Below are positions 23,646 to 31,385 of a stretch of DNA of 64,000 bases, in pieces. The translations under genes and the position numbers were made by a program. Location of the stretch: assembly GCF_030812315.1 (NCBI RefSeq), contig NZ_JAUSSM010000012.1, positions 45,915 through 109,914 on the forward strand, written 5' to 3'. The stretch's first letter is position 1, and the number at the start of each line of letters is the position of its first letter. Source of the DNA: Arthrobacter oryzae. Its GTDB lineage: Bacteria > Actinomycetota > Actinomycetes > Actinomycetales > Micrococcaceae. The notes under the pieces are model-generated. The model saw nothing but the letters and a program-made list of their open reading frames with translations. It had not been told where the DNA came from and ran no database searches.

Positions 23646-24230
23646 ATGGATGACAAGGCAATTCTGCACCGTTACCTTCGTACCCGGCGCGCCGACCTCC
23701 TGGGGAAGCTCGAAGGGCTCGATGAGTACGACGCCCGGAGGCCGCTGACGCCCACCGGCACCAACCTGCTGGGCCTGGTCAAGCATGTGGCCAGCGTGGA
23801 GCTCGGGTACTTCGGCGAGGTTTTCGGCCGGCCCGCCCCTAGGGAACTGCCGTGGCTGGATGATGATGCAGAGCCTGATGCCGACATGTGGGCCACTCTG
23901 AAGGAGACCCGGGAACAGGTCGTGGAACTCCACCGGTTCTCCGCTGAGCACAGCGACGCCACGATTGAGGCGCTGCCCTTGGACGCGCCGGGGGCTGTGC
24001 CGTGGTGGCCGGAGGAGCGGCGGCACGTGACCCTGCATCAGATCCTGGTCCACATGTGCGTCGAAACCGCCCAGCACCTGGGCCACGCCGACATCCTCCG
24101 CGAACTTATCGACGGATCGGCGGGCCAGCGGCCCGGTGATCCCAACCTGACGACGCGCAGCCCGGAAGAGTGGGCCGCACACCGCGCCCGCATCGACGCG
24201 GCAGCCCGCGAGGCAGCGGACCAAAAGTGA
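23646..24230 (+). CDS. DinB/DUF664 family protein
   Basis: 194-aa four-helix-bundle protein of the DinB/YfiT superfamily (DUF664). The candidate metal-binding histidines are in LVKHVASVELGYF (His near residue 44) and HQILVHMCVETAQHLGHADIL. In actinobacteria this superfamily includes mycothiol-dependent thiol transferases, so a mycothiol or divalent-metal link is possible. Start taken at ATG 23646; a GTG at 23622 would add 8 residues but overlaps the -10. The TGA stop lies inside the first repeat of the right-hand repeat cluster. Confidence 0.85.
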   Translation: MDDKAILHRYLRTRRADLLGKLEGLDEYDARRPLTPTGTNLLGLVKHVASVELGYFGEVFGRPAPRELPWLDDDAEPDADMWATLKETREQVVELHRFSAEHSDATIEALPLDAPGAVPWWPEERRHVTLHQILVHMCVETAQHLGHADILRELIDGSAGQRPGDPNLTTRSPEEWAAHRARIDAAAREAADQK

Positions 24231-24310
24231 GAGAGCGTCGGGGGTTGACCCGACGGGAAGTGAGAGAGCGTCGGGGGTTGACCCGACGGGAAGTGAGAGA
24301 GCGTCGGGGG
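24226..24310. repeat. Three tandem AGTGAGAGAGCGTCGGGGG repeats (right cluster)
   Basis: The core TGAGAGAGCG begins at 24228, 24261 and 24294, a 33-bp period; the spacer GGGTTGACCCGACGGGA is also repeated and contains a small GGG-TTGA-CCC stem. The core is the reverse complement of the 22983-23063 cluster. It occupies the gap between the convergent DinB and PabC-like genes and provides the DinB stop codon. Confidence 0.9.
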
Positions 24311-24317
24311 TTGCGCC

Positions 24318-25262
24318 CTACCCGACCGTGGCGAAGAGTTCGTTGAGCTCAGCGGTCAGTTGCTTGCGCAGCGCGGGTGTACCGATTTCCTTGCCGTCGA
24401 TGTGGTTCACGGGAGCCAGCAGACGGATGCTCGAAATCAGCCACACGGCGTCGGCATCGAAAAGGTCCCGGGGTTCCAGCGGGCCGTAGCCGAGTTCCCA
24501 GCCTGATGCCTTGGCGGCGGCGAAGAGTGCGCCCTGCGAGGTGCCCGGGAGGATGCCGCTGTCCAGCTGCGGGGTGATGAGGCGGCGCACCGTGCGGGTG
24601 CCGCCGGCGCCGTCGTCGGACGTGTCAAGGTGCGCGAGCAGGACCGTGGAGGTGGGGCCTTCCAAGACCCGGCCGTCGGACGATGTGAAGATGACGTCGT
24701 CCGCGCCCTGCTTGTGGGCGTGCCGCAAGGCGGCCATGTTCACGGCGTAGGAGAGCGTCTTGGCGCCGAGGAGCAGCCACGGGGCCCGTTCGCCCACTTC
24801 ACTGTCGTAGCCGCGGTCCAGCAGGATGACGTCGATTCCGGTCTCCCGCTGGCGCCTTCCTGCCGCCGGAACGGGCGATGCCTGAACCCAGCACGTGGGC
24901 GAAGACGAGCCTTCGGCGCCGCGGGTGCAGATCAGCTTCACCACCACCTCGTCCTCTTCCGGAGTGTCGGCGGGGTGCTGCGAACGGTACTCATGGACCG
25001 CCGTCCCAATGGCCCGGCGCCAGGCGTCACCGGCGGGAATCTGCAGGTCCAGCGCCACGGCGGAACCTTCCAGGCGCTTCAGGTGGGCGTCGAGTTTCCG
25101 CGGGTTTCCGCCTACGGCAAGCATGGATTCAAAGACGCCGTCGCCGCGCGTGGCGCCCTGGTCGGTGGCCATCAGCTGCGGCTGCGAAGCATCGGCGATC
25201 CGGCCGTCGTCGAACCGGGGGTCAAGGAAAACCAGCACGGTGGCCGGGGCAGCAGGAGTCAT
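24318..25262 (-). CDS. pabC: Aminodeoxychorismate lyase (PabC-like, PLP fold type IV)
   Basis: 314-aa aminotransferase class IV fold. PabC converts 4-amino-4-deoxychorismate to p-aminobenzoate and pyruvate for folate synthesis. Marks: DQGATRGDGVFESM (about 34-47), PLP lysine in LLLGAKTLSY, and the VLEGPTSTVLLAHL segment. Branched-chain and D-amino-acid aminotransferases share the fold, but the nearby pabB fusion supports PabC. Start ATG 25262. The gene stands alone, divergent from cls; the pabB fusion is 1.6 kb further on, in the same direction. Confidence 0.82.
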   Translation of the reverse strand: MTPAAPATVLVFLDPRFDDGRIADASQPQLMATDQGATRGDGVFESMLAVGGNPRKLDAHLKRLEGSAVALDLQIPAGDAWRRAIGTAVHEYRSQHPADTPEEDEVVVKLICTRGAEGSSSPTCWVQASPVPAAGRRQRETGIDVILLDRGYDSEVGERAPWLLLGAKTLSYAVNMAALRHAHKQGADDVIFTSSDGRVLEGPTSTVLLAHLDTSDDGAGGTRTVRRLITPQLDSGILPGTSQGALFAAAKASGWELGYGPLEPRDLFDADAVWLISSIRLLAPVNHIDGKEIGTPALRKQLTAELNELFATVG

Positions 25263-25411
25263 GCATCCAGCTTAGCGTCGGCCCGGGACACAGGCCCTGG
25301 CGGCCGGCGGCCACAGAGCCCAACGATGTTCCGCGCCCGTGCGGGATAGGCTGGGCTGAACGCCCGTTCCGGAACCGGTCCTGCGGGTGAGGAACCGTGG
25401 GGGTCTAGCCT

Positions 25412-26887
25412 GTGTTGTGGCCGTTTCCGCTGGCGGGCACCGCGCCGTACTGGCTCGTGCTGGCGCTGAGCATTGTTGACCTGGTCATCAGGGTGCTGGC
25501 GCTGGGTATTATCCCCGGCAACCGGCGCCCCACCACCGCCATGGCGTGGCTGCTGGGGATCTTCTTCGTGCCTGCGCTGGGCCTGATCCTGTTCCTGCTG
25601 TTCGGAAACTTCAAGCTCTCACGCAAGCGCCGGGCACAGCAGGATGCCGTGAACAAGCGCGTCCGGGCCGGCACGTCGCAGCTGGCCGCCGTCGAAAGCC
25701 GCTACAGCGGCCCGGAGTGGGTGGCCTCCGCGGCGGAACTGAACAAGACCCTGGGCTCCCTGCCCATGGTGGACGGAAACAGCGTGGAGCTGCTGCCCGG
25801 GTACCCGGACTCCATCAAAGCCATGGCCGCCGCCGTCCGCGAGGCGAAGACTTTCGTCAACGCAGAGTTCTACATCATGAGCACGGACCACATCACCGAT
25901 GATCTCTTCGGTGCGCTGGAGGAAGCCGCTGAGCGGGGAGTGCAGGTCCGGGTCCTGTTCGACCACCTCGGCACCCTCCGGATCAAGGGCTACCGGAAAC
26001 TGATCCGGCGCCTCAAGGCGAGCAAAATCCAGTGGCGTCCCATGCTGCCGCTGCGCCCGGTGCACGGCCAGTGGCGCCGCCCGGACCTGCGCAACCACCG
26101 CAAGATCATGGTGATCGACGGCGAAATCGCCTTCACGGGCTCGCAGAACCTGATCGAGCCCTCCTACAACAACCCCCGCCACCGCAAGGTGGGGCGCGAA
26201 TGGGTGGAGCTCATGGCGTGCCTGCGCGGGCCCATCGTCACCACGCTCAACGTCGTCTTCGCAACCGACTGGCTCAGCGAGACGGACGAGTCGCTGGAAG
26301 ACCAGCTCGAGCACCGGCCCGGAACGGCGCCTGGCCGGGTGACGGCCCAGGCCGTGCCCAGCGGCCCCGGCTTCATCACCGAAAACAACCTGCGCCTGTT
26401 CAACACGCTCATCTACTCCGCCCAGCACAAGATCTCCATCTGCAGCCCGTACTTCGTCCCGGACGATTCGCTGCTCTATGCGGTGACGACCGCGGCACAG
26501 CGCGGCGTCGACGTCGAACTTTTCGTCTCGGAAAAGGGGGACCAGTTCCTTGTCCACCACGCGCAGCAGTCCTACTACGAGGCACTGCTGGAAGCAGGCG
26601 TACGGATCTACCTGTACAAGGCGCCGTTCGTGCTGCACGCGAAGCATTTCACCATCGACGACGAAGTGGCCGTCCTCGGATCCAGCAACATGGACATGAG
26701 GTCCTTCTCGCTCAACCTCGAGGTTTCGGTGATGCTCCTGGGCGCGGACATCGTGGCCAAGATGCGTGCCGTGGAGGACACCTACCGGGACATCTCCCAC
26801 GAGCTGACGCTCGAGGACTGGATGCAGCGGCCCATGGCGGTCAAGTACGTGGACAACGTCGCCCGGCTCACGGCCACCCTGCAGTAG
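25412..26887 (+). CDS. cls: Cardiolipin synthase (phospholipase D family)
   Basis: 491-aa membrane enzyme joining two phosphatidylglycerols into cardiolipin. Two N-terminal helices form the PLDc_N domain (about 8-68). Two HKD catalytic motifs follow: NHRKIMVIDGEIAFTGSQN and HAKHFTIDDEVAVLGSSN. GTG start at 25412 has no clear SD; TAGCCT just upstream may be a -10, giving a very short leader. The gene is monocistronic, converging with pabB 7 nt downstream, with no stem-loop between them. Confidence 0.92.
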   Translation: MLWPFPLAGTAPYWLVLALSIVDLVIRVLALGIIPGNRRPTTAMAWLLGIFFVPALGLILFLLFGNFKLSRKRRAQQDAVNKRVRAGTSQLAAVESRYSGPEWVASAAELNKTLGSLPMVDGNSVELLPGYPDSIKAMAAAVREAKTFVNAEFYIMSTDHITDDLFGALEEAAERGVQVRVLFDHLGTLRIKGYRKLIRRLKASKIQWRPMLPLRPVHGQWRRPDLRNHRKIMVIDGEIAFTGSQNLIEPSYNNPRHRKVGREWVELMACLRGPIVTTLNVVFATDWLSETDESLEDQLEHRPGTAPGRVTAQAVPSGPGFITENNLRLFNTLIYSAQHKISICSPYFVPDDSLLYAVTTAAQRGVDVELFVSEKGDQFLVHHAQQSYYEALLEAGVRIYLYKAPFVLHAKHFTIDDEVAVLGSSNMDMRSFSLNLEVSVMLLGADIVAKMRAVEDTYRDISHELTLEDWMQRPMAVKYVDNVARLTATLQ

Positions 26888-26894
26888 AAAGAAA

Positions 26895-28976
26895 TCAGCT
26901 TTCCGGGAAGCCTGTGCCGAGCGCGGAGAGAACCCCGAAGGCCTTGGTCCGGATTTCGTCGTACTCCTCCTGGGGCGAGGAATCCGCCGTAATGGCGCCG
27001 CCGACGCCGAGGCTCAGTTCAGCCCTTCCCGCACCGTCTGCGCGGATCACCAGGGTCCGGATGGCCACCGCCGTGTCCATGGCCCCGCTCAGCGAAAAGT
27101 AGCCGATGGCCCCCGAATAGACCCCGCGCGGCGCCCCCTCCAGCCGGTCCAGGATGGCCATGGTGCTGATCTTCGGAGCCCCCGTCATGGACCCGGCGGG
27201 AAAGCACGCTGCAACGGCTTCAGCACGCGGCAGCCCGGGTTTCAGCTTCGCGTCGATGGTGCTGACCATCTGGTGGACCGTGGCATAGCTTTCAATGGCG
27301 CAGAGCCTGCTGACCGTCACGGATCCGGCCACGGCGAAGTGGCTCAGGTCGTTGCGGAGCAGGTCCACGATCATGATGTTCTCGGCCCGGTCCTTGGGGG
27401 AGGACTCCAGATCCCGCCGCAGCTGCTCGTCGCGGCCAGGTTCTGAAGCCCGCGGGCGGGTGCCCTTGATCGGCTCGGCGCGCATGGCGCCGTCGGCCGC
27501 TATCTTTAGGAACCGCTCCGGTGACGTGCTGGCCACGGTCAGCTCGCCGAACCGCAGGTAGCTGGCAAACGGAGCCGGATTCTTCCGCCGCAGGGCCAGG
27601 TACACCCGCCAGGGGTCCAGCCCGTCCGGTCTGCCCGCAACTTCGGCGCTGACGGCCGTGGTGAGGCAGACTTCGTACGTGTTCCCCTCGGCGATCTCAT
27701 GCTGGGCGTCGGCGATCTTGGCTTTGTAAGCGCTTTCGGTGTCCCGGCCAGTGAAGGCGGGGGCGGCACCGTTACCGATTCCGACGGCGGTGCCTGCGAC
27801 GGCGGTGCTTGCCGCACCTCCGGTGCTTGCCGCCGGTTCGGCAGGCGCCGCTGCCGCCGCAACTGCCGAGCGGGCGACTGCCAGCCATTCCGGGGCGTCC
27901 GGTGCTTCCAAAGCGAGGAGCCAGGCACTGCCTTCGAGGTGGTCCAGGACTACGGCGCGGCCGGCGAAGATCATGGCGGCGTCGGGGGTGCCGGAGGGGA
28001 TGTCGCTGCCGCCGGTTTCACGCTTGAGTTCGTAGCCGAGATAGCCCAGCCAGCCCAGCGTGAATTCGCAGTCGAACCCTTCGGGCGCGCGGAGGGCTCG
28101 GCGGCCCCACACGCCGTCGAGCCAGCGGAAGAACGGACCGGCCGTCTCAACGGTGGCGGTACCGGTGGTCAGCCGGGTCACGCCCGAACGGTGCCGGACG
28201 TCCTGGCCGAAGCTGCCGCCGTCGTCCGCCAATATGCTGAAGCGGCTGCGCTCGGCGGCCGTACCCTCGGTCCGGAGTGAGGAATCCAGCCACACGGCGT
28301 TCGGCGACCGGCCGTAGAGGGAGTCGAAGAGCCGGGCAGCATCAGGGATGCAGTCCAGCCGCTCGGCATGAAGCTGGAGACCCCGGCGCGCGGAGAGCTC
28401 GGGCAGCAGCACAGGTGCGAGCGCTGGAAGGTACTGGAGTGCCTGGAGGAGGTCGTCCGGGGCAGTGCCATCGGCCCTGTTGAGCACGCGGATGTCGGCG
28501 TTTTCGTGCACCGCGTCCGCTGCAAGCCACACCTCCTCCTGCTCTGCCCACTGGTCCCAGAACGGTTCGTAAGTGCTGCCGTCACGTGCCAGGGCACGGG
28601 TGCGGCGGTCGTCGTCGGACGACTCCGCCCAGATGACGGCGTCCAGCATCGGGCGAGCGGAATCTGCCGCGGCGCCCACACCCTCGACGATCACGATCTC
28701 CGCCGGCAGTGTTGTGCGCGTGGGGCCGTCGTAGTGCATCTCCCAGTCCCAGCTGACCCATTCGGCTGCCTCCCCGCGGCTCAGCGGAGCCAGCACGGTG
28801 GTGACGTACCGCTCGATGCCTGCCGCCAGCCCGTTCCAGCCGGGGTAAACGTCCTCCAGATGGAACAGCGATACCTTGTGGTGCTCCCGCAGCCGGGCGG
28901 CAAGTTCGATTGCGAGGGTGGTTTTTCCTGCGCCGGATCGGCCGTCGACGGCAATGATCACGGGTGCAGGGGTCAT
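26895..28976 (-). CDS. pabB: P-loop kinase domain fused to aminodeoxychorismate synthase component I (PabB)
   Basis: 693-aa fusion. Residues 1-170 are a uridine-kinase-like P-loop NTPase: Walker A GRSGAGKTT at 12-20 and FHLEDVYPGWNGL. Residues about 190-690 are PabB, which with a glutaminase makes 4-amino-4-deoxychorismate: EGNTYEVCLT, PIKGTRPRA (the Lys typical of ADC synthase), CFPAGSMTGAPKI and GVYSGAIGYFS. An Ala/Gly-rich linker interrupts at about 375-405. No glutaminase domain is attached, so PabA must come from elsewhere or ammonia is used. Its ATG overlaps the stop of the phosphatase gene by 4 nt. The purpose of the kinase domain is unknown. Confidence 0.9.
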   Translation of the reverse strand: MTPAPVIIAVDGRSGAGKTTLAIELAARLREHHKVSLFHLEDVYPGWNGLAAGIERYVTTVLAPLSRGEAAEWVSWDWEMHYDGPTRTTLPAEIVIVEGVGAAADSARPMLDAVIWAESSDDDRRTRALARDGSTYEPFWDQWAEQEEVWLAADAVHENADIRVLNRADGTAPDDLLQALQYLPALAPVLLPELSARRGLQLHAERLDCIPDAARLFDSLYGRSPNAVWLDSSLRTEGTAAERSRFSILADDGGSFGQDVRHRSGVTRLTTGTATVETAGPFFRWLDGVWGRRALRAPEGFDCEFTLGWLGYLGYELKRETGGSDIPSGTPDAAMIFAGRAVVLDHLEGSAWLLALEAPDAPEWLAVARSAVAAAAAPAEPAASTGGAASTAVAGTAVGIGNGAAPAFTGRDTESAYKAKIADAQHEIAEGNTYEVCLTTAVSAEVAGRPDGLDPWRVYLALRRKNPAPFASYLRFGELTVASTSPERFLKIAADGAMRAEPIKGTRPRASEPGRDEQLRRDLESSPKDRAENIMIVDLLRNDLSHFAVAGSVTVSRLCAIESYATVHQMVSTIDAKLKPGLPRAEAVAACFPAGSMTGAPKISTMAILDRLEGAPRGVYSGAIGYFSLSGAMDTAVAIRTLVIRADGAGRAELSLGVGGAITADSSPQEEYDEIRTKAFGVLSALGTGFPES

Positions 28977-29521
28977 GAAATAGAGCGTACCTGCTGCCCG
29001 GACTGGTTTTGTTGCAGCACTTCCCGGCGGACATGTTCCACGATGCCGGGAACAGCCGCCTTGATGAGGTCCCAGGTGATGTCAAAGTCCGCATGGCCGC
29101 CGTACCAGGGATCCTCGATGCCCTGGTCAAGGAGGTCCCGGCCGGCCACTGCCGGATCGAAGCTGCGCAGCATCCGGATCCGCGCCAGCGCTTCGCCGTC
29201 AGGGGCGGTGGCCCGGAGCCAGCCGTAATGGTCCACGTCGAGGGCGAGAATCAGGTGCCGGTCACGGAACCACTCCGGCCTCCACTCCCGCGCAATATGC
29301 CTGTTGGAGGCGAGTTGGTGGGCGGCCAGCTTGCGGGCAGCCCGGGGGTCGATGGGGCGGCCGGCCTCATAGGCGGTTGTGCCGGCGGAATCCACGGCGA
29401 CGGCGCCGGCGAGCCCCGCTGCTGCGAAGGCCTCGGCCAGCATCAGCTCGGCCATCGGGGACCGGCAGATATTTCCGGTGCAGACCGCGATGATCCGGTA
29501 TGGGCTCGACATTGAGGACAT
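28973..29521 (-). CDS. Low-molecular-weight protein tyrosine phosphatase
   Basis: 182-aa LMW-PTP. The phosphate loop CTGNICRS (Cys near 14, Arg near 20) is at the N-terminus. The general-acid Asp is probably in the DPWYGGHADFD stretch near residue 140, although the usual DP(Y/F) order is slightly altered. In actinobacteria these enzymes remove phosphate from tyrosine on kinases or from arginine. It is the first gene of the unit, overlapping the P-loop/PabB fusion by 4 nt. The protein is a little longer than the usual 150-165 aa. Confidence 0.9.
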   Translation of the reverse strand: MSSMSSPYRIIAVCTGNICRSPMAELMLAEAFAAAGLAGAVAVDSAGTTAYEAGRPIDPRAARKLAAHQLASNRHIAREWRPEWFRDRHLILALDVDHYGWLRATAPDGEALARIRMLRSFDPAVAGRDLLDQGIEDPWYGGHADFDITWDLIKAAVPGIVEHVRREVLQQNQSGQQVRSIS

Positions 29522-29742
29522 GGAGCAAGCATGGGGGATGGTGCACCCTCTTGGCTAGTCACGCCCCCTCTGCTTTTAGTCGGGCGTAAACAATGTTTCG
29601 GATCGAGTCATATCCGATGCTGGGGAGAGCTTCCGGCTGGAACCCCGCCTCGAGCTGATGGTATTCCATCAAGACGGGGCGCTAGGCGTTGTCCACCAAA
29701 TGGCGGGGAGTTTTGCTTCGCGCATTCGCGTCGGACTCTTAC

Positions 29743-29754
29743 TTGGTATATCAA
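29743..29754. promoter_or_regulatory. Candidate GntR/FCD operator
   Basis: TTGGTATATCAA is a 12-bp near-palindrome (one mismatched pair), a form commonly bound by GntR-family FCD regulators. It lies 22 nt upstream of the GTG of the truncated transporter and 0.46 kb from the GntR gene, its likely reader. Within the 29522-30212 stretch only this site and the gene remnants are recognised. Confidence 0.5.
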
Positions 29755-29776
29755 AATGATTCCGAGGAGGTAATCA

Positions 29777-29953
29777 GTGGATGCAGCACGTCCGCCGAAG
29801 AGCGCTAACAAAACCAACGACGGGTCCGTCGCCGTCTGGGTGCTGGTTGCCCTCGTCCTTGTCTCGATCAATCTGCGGCCAGCCGTCACGCCTTTTCGCT
29901 CGCTGATTTCCGCGACGGCGTCAGGGATGACCCGCTGCGAACACTCCTGCTGA
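29777..29953 (+). pseudogene. Truncated CynX/NimT-type MFS transporter (5' remnant)
   Basis: GTG at 29777 has an excellent SD (GAGGAGG, 6 nt upstream). The 58 codons begin VDAARPPKSANK and run into VAVWVLVALVLVSINLRPAV, the first transmembrane helix and signature of CynX/NimT-like MFS transporters, usually about 400 aa. Right after INLRPAVT the sequence changes: it continues as amidohydrolase DNA in the wrong frame and stops at TGA 29951-29953. So the promoter, SD and start survive, but over 85% of the transporter is gone. Confidence 0.75.
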
Positions 29954-30160
29954 ACGGAACGGCCCGTCAGGCCGTGCTGTCCGTGGTTGCCGGGAGGACC
30001 CTGATGGCGGACGGTGAGATTGCCGGCATCGACCTCGGATACTGGCGCCGCAGGGGGCAGGAACTTCGACAAAATGAAGGTTGCTTACACGCTGCGGGAT
30101 GCGTCCCGCAGGACCGCGGCGGAGCTGTTTCCGCCCGTGTATGCTCGGGTGGAACACTGA
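29890..30160 (+). pseudogene. Amidohydrolase (deaminase-type) 3' remnant with frameshift
   Basis: From about 29890, one frame reads AFSLADFRDGVRDDPLRTLL, then NGTARQAVLSVVAGRTLMAD, GEIAGIDLGYWRRRGQEL. It then shifts by one base near 30064 into FDKMKVAYTLRDASRRTAAE, LFPPVYARVEH and a TGA at 30158-30160. This is the C-terminal end of a cytosine deaminase/chlorohydrolase-type amidohydrolase. It lacks the whole metal-binding N-terminal part and has no start of its own. It is the other side of a deletion whose joint lies at about 29885-29892. Confidence 0.7.
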
Positions 30161-30212
30161 GCCGGGCCGTGCCTCCGGCTCCTGAGGCGACTGTATGGAG
30201 GGGAATGCGAAC

Positions 30213-30896
30213 GTGGCCAAGCCTGTGCCCGAGACCCTGAACGGCCGCGACGACGAAGCCCGTGCTGAGCATGTCTACCAGCTGGTCCTCGAAGGCATTG
30301 TGGCCGGAAAATATGAGCAGGGCATGCGGCTGCGCGAACGCGAGCTCTCCGAGCTCTATGACGTTTCACGGATTCCGGTCCGGGAGGCCATCCAGCGACT
30401 GGAGCAGGACGGCTTTGTGGAGACGTTCCCGCGCCGCGGCGCCGTGGTGCGCCGGCTGACCCTCACTGACGTCAACGAGCTGTTCGACGTCAGGCTCTGC
30501 CTGGAGACTTTTGCTGCGCGGATGGCAGCCATGCGGGTGTCCGGGGGCGAATCCGGCCGCCTGCTTCAGGAGCTGCTGGACGAAACCCGCGACGCGATCG
30601 ACAACGGGCGGACGGACGACGTTGTGCGGCTCAGCGCCGGGTTCCATGCCGAAATCGTCCGGCTTTCCGGCAGCCGCCTCCTTATCGAATCGGTAAAACC
30701 GCTGTTTGGACGGATGCGCTGGATCTTTGGCCTCGCGCACAACCGCAGCAACGAAGTCCAGCGGGACGAACACATGGAACTGTGCAATGCCATCCTTGCC
30801 GGCAAGGCGGATCTGGCGTATTCGCTCGCGTACTCGCACATCGAGCTTGGCCGCGAACCCGTCCTGGCCGGGCTGGCCCAGACGCTGGAACCCTGA
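30213..30896 (+). CDS. GntR family (FCD) transcriptional regulator
   Basis: 227-aa regulator. The winged-helix DNA-binding domain (about 20-85) has LRERELSELYDVSRIPVREA; the FCD ligand domain (about 95-220) has the metal/ligand histidines in FHAEIVRLSGS and YSHIELGRE. GTG 30213 was chosen because GGAGGGG lies 9 nt upstream; ATG 30195 is an alternative whose codons are themselves the SD. It stands just after the ruined amidohydrolase, so it probably controlled the deleted transporter-amidohydrolase unit. The regulator itself looks intact. Confidence 0.9.
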   Translation: MAKPVPETLNGRDDEARAEHVYQLVLEGIVAGKYEQGMRLRERELSELYDVSRIPVREAIQRLEQDGFVETFPRRGAVVRRLTLTDVNELFDVRLCLETFAARMAAMRVSGGESGRLLQELLDETRDAIDNGRTDDVVRLSAGFHAEIVRLSGSRLLIESVKPLFGRMRWIFGLAHNRSNEVQRDEHMELCNAILAGKADLAYSLAYSHIELGREPVLAGLAQTLEP

Positions 30897-31005
30897 CGCC
30901 AGGCTCCTTGCCGGGCTTGTAAAGCAACATTACGGATTCCGTCAAACGTACGGTTTGCGGGAACAGATTGAGCGGCCTCTCAGTTATCAGTACTGAGGAC
31001 AAAAA

Positions 31006-31356
31006 ATGAGCACCACTTGTACGGCACTTGTCATTCCGGTCCGGTTGAACGAAGCCCTGCGAACCGTGGCCCTCGACGCTACTCCGGATGTCTTGCAGGA
31101 GCTGGTTGGGGGACATCTGGAGTCCGTAAGCCGCGGCGACTGGCACGTTTACCTCAACGCCGAAGGCCACATGATGAACCTGCCTCCGAACATCCGCGCC
31201 GCCCAACTCATCCATGAGGCGGGGCTCGATCTGTCCGACGCGGCCCGCGGAACGGCTGTGTTCCTTGGCCGGACCGGGCGCGGCGGCGAAGCGGACGTCC
31301 CGGAGCACCTGCTGCGGCGGGCGGCCGAAATGTTCGGTTCCCCGCTGGCGGTATAG
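31006..31356 (+). CDS. DUF3846-type small protein
   Basis: 116-aa protein: VIPVRLNEALRTVALD, VLQELVGGHLESVSRGDWHVYLN and AEGHMMNLPPNIRAAQLI match the DUF3846 pattern, a family found in actinobacteria and their phages, function unknown. The C-terminal part (RGTAVFLGRTGRGGEADVPE) is a typical ending. Start ATG 31006 follows GAGGACAAAAA. It stands 109 nt after the GntR gene and converges with umuC. Confidence 0.75.
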   Translation: MSTTCTALVIPVRLNEALRTVALDATPDVLQELVGGHLESVSRGDWHVYLNAEGHMMNLPPNIRAAQLIHEAGLDLSDAARGTAVFLGRTGRGGEADVPEHLLRRAAEMFGSPLAV

Positions 31357-31385
31357 GCGGGAGATTGCCGGGCAGCCCCTCCGCT

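Noticed and set aside
22983..24310. Repeat clusters as a CRISPR array
   Set aside because: The spacers between cores are themselves repeated or related, there are only three copies a side, and no cas gene is present.
22983..24310. GNAT/DinB pair as a transposon with these repeats as ends
   Set aside because: No transposase or recombinase gene lies between the clusters and no target duplication is visible.
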